A stretch of 64,000 nt of DNA from JAOPZW01 sp963789015. GTDB lineage: Bacteria > Actinomycetota > Thermoleophilia > Solirubrobacterales > Solirubrobacteraceae. Where the stretch lies: positions 372,001 through 436,000 of the forward strand of contig CAWBIU010000001.1 in assembly GCA_963789015.1 (NCBI GenBank), written 5' to 3'. Below are positions 59,451 through 64,000 of this stretch, in pieces (within the stretch, counting starts at the first letter, position 1; every line of letters starts with the position of its first letter). The notes under the pieces are model-generated. The model made no database searches. It saw only the letters and a program-made list of their open reading frames with translations, and was not told the DNA's origin. The position numbers were made by a program, and so were the translations under genes.

Positions 59451-59726
59451 TCAGACGAAGTGATTCTGCAGGAGGCGCACCGGGGCGTCCCAGCTCGCCT
59501 CGTTGTACTGCTCGCCCGGAACCATGATCAGGTCGTCGCGGTTCTCGGTGTGGTGTCGCCCCAGCGCGGCCGGCAGCTGATCGTGGATCTCCTCGTCCGT
59601 CAGCTCGAGGCTCCGTCGCTCCTCGGGGTCGAGCTCGACCGGAATCGGCTGGTCGCGGCCGTGCAGGAACACGTGCCACCGGTGCGGATGGCCCTCCACA
59701 CGCTCGTGGTGTGAGATGTGCAGCAT
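59451..59726 (-). CDS. hypothetical protein, His/Glu-rich
   Basis: 91 residues. It begins MLHISHHERVEGHPHRWHVF, with five His in the first 18 residues, and is acidic in the middle (PVELDPEERRSLELTDEEIHDQLPAAL). It ends PGEQYNEASWDAPVRLLQNHF. TACCGT on the minus strand ends six bases before the ATG, supporting this start. No family recognised. Last gene before the right attachment repeat. Confidence 0.66.
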   Translation of the reverse strand: MLHISHHERVEGHPHRWHVFLHGRDQPIPVELDPEERRSLELTDEEIHDQLPAALGRHHTENRDDLIMVPGEQYNEASWDAPVRLLQNHFV

Positions 59727-59732
59727 CGCCGG

Positions 59733-59738
59733 ACGGTA
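59733..59738 (-). promoter_or_regulatory. TACCGT -10 element (leaderless) of the His-rich protein gene
   Basis: On the minus strand TACCGT ends six bases before ATG 59726. Confidence 0.42.
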
Positions 59739-59882
59739 GCGAACGCCATCAGCACGCGGCGACCGCGGCCGGAGCGGAGGGGGCGGGACTCGAAGGCACG
59801 CTCATCGGCCTGTCGCTCCTCGCCCTCACGGGAGATTCACAAGCCCAGGGCTTTCCCGGCGCTTGCGCTGAATCAGGCTTGT

Positions 59883-59927
59883 CTGAAAGTCGCGGTGTCC
59901 CCGGTTCGAGTCCGGGTCTCGCCATCC
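59883..59927 (+). repeat. right attachment repeat (duplicate of tRNA-Phe 3' half)
   Basis: Matches 47001-47045 at 43 of 45 positions; it has no upstream tRNA half, so it is not a tRNA gene. Thirty bases upstream lies the perfect dyad AAGCCC-A-GGGCTT (59841-59853), which may be a recombinase arm or a terminator. Confidence 0.85.
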
Positions 59928-60024
59928 GCTGTCGGCGCGGTTCTCGGCATTCGCCCCATCCGCCGCCTCGGGCCCGACGTCTTCCGCGGCGGGCGGCCGA
60001 CGGTACGTGGTTGACTCGGAGCGA

Positions 60025-60450
60025 ATGGATCCGCTGGACTGGATGTGCGAGCAGGGCGTCGTGCTGCAGTCCGCTCGGGGGCCTCTGCCAAATCTGGCAG
60101 AGCAGATCGCCGGTGAGCCGATCTCGGGAAGTTGGTGGGGCCACTCGTCAGGCCATGAGATCTTCGCCGTGCTCACCCGCCTGCTCGGCTCTTCCGACGT
60201 GATCGCGACGCGCTTGGTCAACGGGAAGATCACGTTGATCCACCGCCGCCTCTGGCCGGCCCTTGTGCGTGTCGCCGACCGCTTTCCTGCTGAGCGTCTC
60301 GCGGCCGTCGATGAGGTGCACACGCCGTCGGGTGCTCACCGGACGATCGAGATTCCCTTCCCCGAGTGGATTCCGGCCGAAGACCTTGACGCCGCCGCGC
60401 TGCTCTCGGTCGATGAGGCGCTCGCGCTGCTGCCTGCCTGCCTGCGCTGA
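60025..60450 (+). CDS. hypothetical protein
   Basis: 141 residues from ATG 60025, with CGGAG upstream. A compact predicted helical domain: CEQGVVLQSARGPLPNLAEQIAGEPI, SGSWWGHSSGHEIFAVLTRLLGSSDVIATRLVNGKITLIHRRLWPALVRVADRFP, then a Pro-rich tail. The WWGHxxGHEIF segment and the repeated R-L-x-N-G-K strand suggest a small winged-helix or DNA-binding fold, but I cannot assign a family. First gene to the right of the island. Confidence 0.65.
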   Translation: MDPLDWMCEQGVVLQSARGPLPNLAEQIAGEPISGSWWGHSSGHEIFAVLTRLLGSSDVIATRLVNGKITLIHRRLWPALVRVADRFPAERLAAVDEVHTPSGAHRTIEIPFPEWIPAEDLDAAALLSVDEALALLPACLR

Positions 60451-60667
60451 CGGTCGCCTCGGTCGTCGAGCGCGCCGCCCGCTTGCGTTCTCGCTTACGC
60501 CTGGAGCAGTTCGCGCAGGGCGGCCGCGTCGTCGCTTGTCCGGGCGCCGTGGCCGCCGCGGTCCACAGGAACTCCACCTTGGCGTGGACCGGGAGCGACT
60601 CGGCAACAGCCATGCACTGCTGGCGCGCCGCTGCCCGCGCGGCCAGCGGCGCCGCGATACTGGCCGC

Positions 60668-61306
60668 ATGCGCCACAACCCCCATCACGACGTGACCGAT
60701 GAATCGGTGGTGCGCGCGCTGATCGCCGAGAATCCGTGGGCGACGCTCGTCAGCGCGGTCGATGGCGAGATCGTCGCGTCTCACTACCCCATCCTGCTCG
60801 ACGACAGCCGCGAGGCGCTCACGATCGTCACCCATGTCGGCCGGCCGGACGACAGGCTGCACCGGTTCGGCGGACGCGAGATGCTCGTCATCGTCGCGGG
60901 CCCGCACGGCTACATCTCGCCGAGCTGGTATGCCCCCGGCGCAGTACGGGCGCCGACCTGGAACTTCAGCGTCGCGCACTGCTACGGCGTCCCGGAGATC
61001 CTCGAGGCCGAGGAGAACGTGCGCGTGCTCACCCGGCTGGTCGCGCACTTCGAGCGGCGCGTCGAGCAGCCTCTCTGGCTGGAGCCCGAGACGGCGCAAC
61101 GGCTGGCACCCGGCACGGTCGGCATCCGGCTGCCGATCACCCGCTTCGTCTGCAAGGTCAAGATGAGCGCCGACAAGGACCTCGACAGCCAGCAGCGGGT
61201 CCTTGCGCAGCTGCGCGGCTCGGGCCCCTACGCCAACGCGGCCCTGGCTGACGACATGGAGCGGGCGCTCGGCCATCAGGAGCCCACGCTACGCCCCGGC
61301 CGGTGA
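60668..61306 (+). CDS. PaiB-like FMN-binding negative regulator family protein
   Basis: 212 residues. It has VVRALIAENPWATLVSAVDGEIVASHYPILLDD, THVGRPDDRL, EMLVIVAGPHGYISPSWYAPGAVRAPTWNFSVAHCYGVPEIL and the C-terminal LTRLVAHFERRVEQPLWLEPE followed by IRLPITRFVCKVKMSADKD. These match the transcriptional repressor PaiB family, a split-barrel flavin-reductase fold that binds FMN. Members affect spore and protease expression in Bacillus; here the role is unknown. A 217-base gap precedes it. Confidence 0.92.
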   Translation: MRHNPHHDVTDESVVRALIAENPWATLVSAVDGEIVASHYPILLDDSREALTIVTHVGRPDDRLHRFGGREMLVIVAGPHGYISPSWYAPGAVRAPTWNFSVAHCYGVPEILEAEENVRVLTRLVAHFERRVEQPLWLEPETAQRLAPGTVGIRLPITRFVCKVKMSADKDLDSQQRVLAQLRGSGPYANAALADDMERALGHQEPTLRPGR

Positions 61307-61348
61307 ACGACGAACGTCCCGGCCGTCCTGTGCGCCGCTACTGGACGC

Positions 61349-61642
61349 TCACGCGAACAGCTCCGCGATGATCGGCCGTGCGTTCTGCGGGCCCGCGATG
61401 TCGAGCACCAGCCCGTCGGCGGTGCGCCGGAGGTCCATGCGCAGAAATGCGCAGCAGGTGGCCTCGGCGGCGATCGCGTCGCGCAGCTCGCGCTCGGTGT
61501 CCGCCGTGTCGGCGAACAGGAGGCGCTCGCCGTCGGCGGTCTCCTCGCGCGAGCGCAACGACCGCGCTGCCAGCGCGGCGAGGTCCCCGGTCCGGCGGCG
61601 GTACTGGTCGGCGCTCAAGGTGCAGGCGATGGGCTGCTCCAC
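61349..61642 (-). CDS. small protein with Cys-Cys motif, divergent from MerR regulator
   Basis: 97 residues starting with GTG, behind AAAGGAC. It reads EQPIACTLSADQYRRRTGDLAAL, then GERLLFADTADTERELRDAIAAEATCCAFLRMDLRRT. The ATCCAFL pair of cysteines is conserved in short proteins often encoded next to MerR regulators, which may bind a metal. It diverges from a MerR gene with a dyad between, so MerR should control it. No enzyme domain. Confidence 0.67.
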   Translation of the reverse strand: MEQPIACTLSADQYRRRTGDLAALAARSLRSREETADGERLLFADTADTERELRDAIAAEATCCAFLRMDLRRTADGLVLDIAGPQNARPIIAELFA

Positions 61643-61689
61643 GTTCGTCCTTTCGGTTCTGGAAGACGGGTCGGTGCGTAGACTGGATG

Positions 61690-61705
61690 CTCAAGCCGAC
61701 TCGAG
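61690..61705. promoter_or_regulatory. MerR-type operator in a long promoter spacer
   Basis: CTCAAG-CCGA-CTCGAG, an imperfect dyad. On the minus strand TTGACC (61705-61710) and AGTCTA (61679-61684) flank it with 20 bases between, the over-long spacing typical of MerR-activated promoters. It would drive the Cys-Cys protein gene. Confidence 0.5.
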
Positions 61706-61718
61706 GTCAAGAGCGATC

Positions 61719-62165
61719 GTGAACGAGCCGCAGATGCGCATCGGAGAGGTCGCGCGCCGGGCGGGGGTCCGGGTCTCGCTGATCCGCTACTACGAGGACA
61801 TCGACCTGCTTCCCGAGCCCGAGCGGGTCAGCGGCCAACGCCGCTACGACGAGAGCGTGCTGCGTCGCCTGGCCGTGATCGACGTCGCCCAGCGCGCGGG
61901 GCTGACGCTCGATGAGATTCGCGAGCTCGTCGAGCACGGCAACGACCCGATGTCCGCGCGGCTGCGCGAGCTCGCCGAGCGGCGCCTGCCGGAGCTCGAC
62001 GCGCTCATCGACCGCGCCCGACGCGTGCGCACCTGGCTCCAAGCGGCCACGGAATGCGACTGCCAGCGCATCGACGAGTGCGCGCTCTTCGACGACGCGC
62101 CATTGGCCTCGGCGCAGGACGCGCGCCCGCTCGCGGTCATGCACGTCGGCCGCCCGGCTGGGTGA
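61719..62165 (+). CDS. MerR-family transcriptional regulator
   Basis: 148 residues from GTG 61719 (ATG 61734, MRIGEVARR, is an alternative). The helix-turn-helix is RIGEVARRAGVRVSLIRYYEDIDLLPEPERVSGQRRYDESVLRRLAVIDVAQRAGLTL, followed by a coiled-coil dimer helix. The C-terminus has ATECDCQRIDECALFD, a Cys-Asp-Cys plus later Cys that could bind metal or a cluster. Divergent from the small Cys-Cys protein gene with an operator dyad between. Confidence 0.9.
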   Translation: MNEPQMRIGEVARRAGVRVSLIRYYEDIDLLPEPERVSGQRRYDESVLRRLAVIDVAQRAGLTLDEIRELVEHGNDPMSARLRELAERRLPELDALIDRARRVRTWLQAATECDCQRIDECALFDDAPLASAQDARPLAVMHVGRPAG

Positions 62166-62267
62166 TCCCTCGCTCCAGCAATCGCTGCGCGCGTTCGCCC
62201 GGCTCGCCTTCGTCGAGCGCGATCCCGAGCCCGCGAGGGGCGATGACTGTCCGTCATCATCTCGGCT

Positions 62268-63302
62268 GTGCGTGAGCTTCCGCTGCCGCCGCACTTCGAC
62301 TCCGGCCGCGTCGGCGCGGTCTGGCGGGTCCCGTACGAGGATCGCGCGCGCGAGGCGGAGGCGTGGGCCGAGAGCCACACCGTGGGCGCCGCGGTCGACG
62401 ACTCGTTTCGCGTCTGCCTCCTGGCCGTCGACGTCCAGAACACCTTCTGCATCCCGGACTTCGAGCTCTTCGTCGCCGGGCGCTCGGGCACGGGAGCGGT
62501 CGACGACAACCGCCGTCTGTGCGAGTTCGTGTATCGCAACCTCGCCACGATCACGCAGATCGTTCCGAGCCTCGACACCCACCACGCCATGCAGGTGTTC
62601 CACGCGATCTGGCTCGTCGACGAGAACGGCGGCCACCCGGCGCCGTACACGCTCGTGTCACCCCGCGATGTCGAGGCGGGGCGCTGGCGAGTGAACCCGG
62701 CGGTCGTCGAGGCCCTCGGGATGGACCCCGACTACGCTCAGCGCCACCTCGCCGACTACACGCGACGGCTGGCCGAGAGCGGGAAGTACGACCTGACGGT
62801 CTGGCCCTACCACGCCATGCTCGGCGGCATCGGCCACGCGCTCGTGTCGGCGGTCGAGGAGGCGGTCTTCTTCCACGGCATCGCGCGGCACAGCCGGCCG
62901 GACTTCCAGGTGAAGGGGGACCACCCGCTCACCGAGCACTATTCGATGCTCGGCCCCGAGGTGACCGAGGGCCCGGACGGCGATCGCCTCGCGGGGAAGA
63001 ACACCGAGCTCATCGCCAAGCTGCTCACGTTCGACGCCGTCGTCGTGGCCGGGCAGGCCAAGAGCCACTGCCTGGCCTGGACGATCGACGACCTGCTGGA
63101 GCACGACGAGGCGCGCGAGCGGCTCGCGCGGCGCACCTACCTCCTCGAGGACTGCACGTCGCCCGTGGTCGTGCCCGGGGCCGTCGACTACACCGACGAG
63201 GCGGACGCGGCCTTCGAGCGCTACGCGGCCGCGGGGATGCACATCGTCCGCGCCGCCGACCCCATCGAGAGCTGGCCGGGGCTCGCCCAGCCTGCGGCCT
63301 GA
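62268..63302 (+). CDS. isochorismatase-family cysteine hydrolase
   Basis: 344 residues starting with GTG. The fold's first strand VCLLAVDVQNTFCIP contains the catalytic Asp; the lysine and cysteine are in VAGQAKSHCLAWTIDDLLEH. SLDTHHAMQVFHAIWL supplies metal-binding His residues. It is much longer than nicotinamidases (about 210) owing to an N-terminal extension and an insert around residues 130-200 (YDLTVWPYHAML). It should hydrolyse an amide or related bond; the substrate is unknown. Confidence 0.86.
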   Translation: MRELPLPPHFDSGRVGAVWRVPYEDRAREAEAWAESHTVGAAVDDSFRVCLLAVDVQNTFCIPDFELFVAGRSGTGAVDDNRRLCEFVYRNLATITQIVPSLDTHHAMQVFHAIWLVDENGGHPAPYTLVSPRDVEAGRWRVNPAVVEALGMDPDYAQRHLADYTRRLAESGKYDLTVWPYHAMLGGIGHALVSAVEEAVFFHGIARHSRPDFQVKGDHPLTEHYSMLGPEVTEGPDGDRLAGKNTELIAKLLTFDAVVVAGQAKSHCLAWTIDDLLEHDEARERLARRTYLLEDCTSPVVVPGAVDYTDEADAAFERYAAAGMHIVRAADPIESWPGLAQPAA

Positions 63303-63524
63303 CCGAGTCGCCCGCGGACGACGCCGCGCGTGTACCACGGGGGGCGGTGGCGACGGCAAAGCGTGCGCCCCGCGTCGCAGGCGAAAGAGTCGACGGTCGT
63401 GCGACGACCCCCGTCGGCCCGTCGGCGACGATGGATCCATGATGTCGCTCTTCCAAGCTCATGCCCGGCGACTGCGCGGCGCGGCGGCGGCCGTGCGGTT
63501 GGCAGCCGAGCGAGGCCTGTAGCC

Positions 63525-64000
63525 ATGGCCGTGTACGTCGTCATCGCGCTGGTCCTCGTCGTCCTCGCGGGCGTGGCGCTGTCCGTCCGGATCCTCAAGC
63601 AGTACGAGCGCGCGGTGGTGTTCCGGTTGGGCCGCGTGAAGGGCGGCGCGCGCGGTCCGGGGCTGATCGCCATCGTGCCGCTCGTCGATCGCATCCATCG
63701 TGTCTCGCTGCGGATCGTCACGATGCCGATCCAGTCCCAGGGGATCATCACCCGCGACAACGTCAGCGTCGACGTGTCGGCCGTCGCCTACTACCGCGCC
63801 GCGGATGCGGTCAGCTCGGTGGTGGCCATCGAGAACGTGGCGGCCGCGATCAACCAGATCGCCCAGACGACGCTTCGAGCCGTCGTGGGGCGTCACACCC
63901 TCGACGAGACGCTGTCGGAAACCGAGGAGATCAACCAGAACATCCGCGAGATCCTCGATTCCCAGACCGAGGAGTGGGGTGTCCAGGTCACGGTCGTCGA
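63525..64000 (+). CDS. SPFH/stomatin-like (slipin) membrane protein, 3' cut by window
   Basis: 158 codons are present. One N-terminal membrane helix (MAVYVVIALVLVVLAGVAL) is followed by the band 7 domain: SVRILKQYERAVVFRLGRVKGGARGPGLIAIVPLVDRI, VSLRIVTMPIQSQGIITRDNVSVDVSAVAYYRAADA, then TLRAVVGRHTLDETLSETEEINQNIREILDSQTEEWGVQVTVV. These match stomatin-type slipins that scaffold membrane microdomains. The C-terminal part lies beyond the window. A 27-codon open frame at 63439-63522 just upstream is probably chance. Confidence 0.92.
   Translation, partial: MAVYVVIALVLVVLAGVALSVRILKQYERAVVFRLGRVKGGARGPGLIAIVPLVDRIHRVSLRIVTMPIQSQGIITRDNVSVDVSAVAYYRAADAVSSVVAIENVAAAINQIAQTTLRAVVGRHTLDETLSETEEINQNIREILDSQTEEWGVQVTVV

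Larger units (their letters stand above)
47043..59927. mobile_element. genomic island integrated at tRNA-Phe
   Basis: A 12.9-kb segment bounded by the direct repeat of the tRNA-Phe 3' end. Its content is accessory: an IS110 transposase remnant, three regulator-target pairs (TetR, HxlR, IclR), an ABC exporter, and redox enzymes. Long gene-poor gaps make it looser than its flanks, and its intergenic sites are more AT-rich. I found no integrase, excisionase, replication or transfer gene, so the element appears decayed and immobile. Several genes inside carry frameshifts. Confidence 0.68.

Noticed and set aside
63439..63522. 27-codon open frame before the SPFH gene
   Set aside because: Too short, Arg/Ala-rich, without start signals.

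Overview
The window is uniformly very GC-rich, with codon third positions almost always G or C. Its gene mix is actinobacterial: PspC and NarL/LuxR-type sensors, large ATP-binding LuxR regulators, a DtxR-type metal regulator, SoxR, ECF sigma factors, and many GTG starts. The style fits the Thermoleophilia/Solirubrobacterales branch, but that placement is inferred from gene content and not computed. Many genes have no ribosome binding site. Instead they carry a TANNNT hexamer 6-9 bases before the start codon, which points to leaderless transcription; I used it to choose several starts.

Layout. 1-5.4 kb: the end of a membrane-stress protein, a PspC-fused histidine kinase with its NarL-type regulator, an OmpR-type two-component pair, and a secreted two-domain multicopper oxidase. 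5.6-14.2 kb: an acyl-CoA carboxylase biotin subunit, an ECF sigma factor, a secreted protein and single-enzyme genes (acetyltransferase, NmrA-like reductase, VOC/metallo-hydrolase/HAD run, aminotransferase). 13.5-15.6 kb: a metal block (DtxR-like repressor, vestigial SDR, siderophore-interacting flavoprotein). 15.6-21.8 kb: SDR, DNA ligase, efflux pump, glycerate-kinase-like protein, DUF899 and DUF2235 proteins. 21.9-25.7 kb: a divergent catabolic cluster (hydratase, cupin, beta-hydroxyacid dehydrogenase, XRE-cupin regulator, split TPP decarboxylase) whose substrate I cannot name; this is the best candidate for an undescribed pathway. 25.8-32.1 kb: frameshifted SigJ-type sigma factor with an efflux pump, glycolate oxidase GlcD/GlcF facing SoxR across a SoxR box, and a methyltransferase. 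32.1-39.5 kb: a large LuxR-family ATPase regulator overlapping an amino-acid permease, with small genes and an MMPL exporter; the same 18-base operator-like sequence stands before three transcription units here. 39.5-46.9 kb: amidase, zinc carboxypeptidase, HAD phosphatase, DUF1998 helicase, M23 peptidase, DUF3352-like protein.

47.0-59.9 kb is a genomic island. A complete tRNA-Phe gene lies at the left end, and its 3' half is repeated at 59883-59927 with 43 of 45 bases matching. Inside are an IS110 transposase remnant, regulator-plus-target pairs (TetR with an ABC exporter, HxlR with a flavin oxidase, IclR), a cupin, SDR, VOC and DHFR-like genes, and several long gene-poor stretches. No integrase is recognisable. 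60.0-64.0 kb returns to ordinary chromosome: an FMN-binding PaiB-like protein, a MerR regulator with a divergent Cys-Cys protein, a cysteine hydrolase, and the start of a stomatin-like protein.

Seven otherwise intact genes are broken by one to three single-base frameshifts. Most are single-base gains in short G/C runs, so assembly error is at least as likely as real gene decay.
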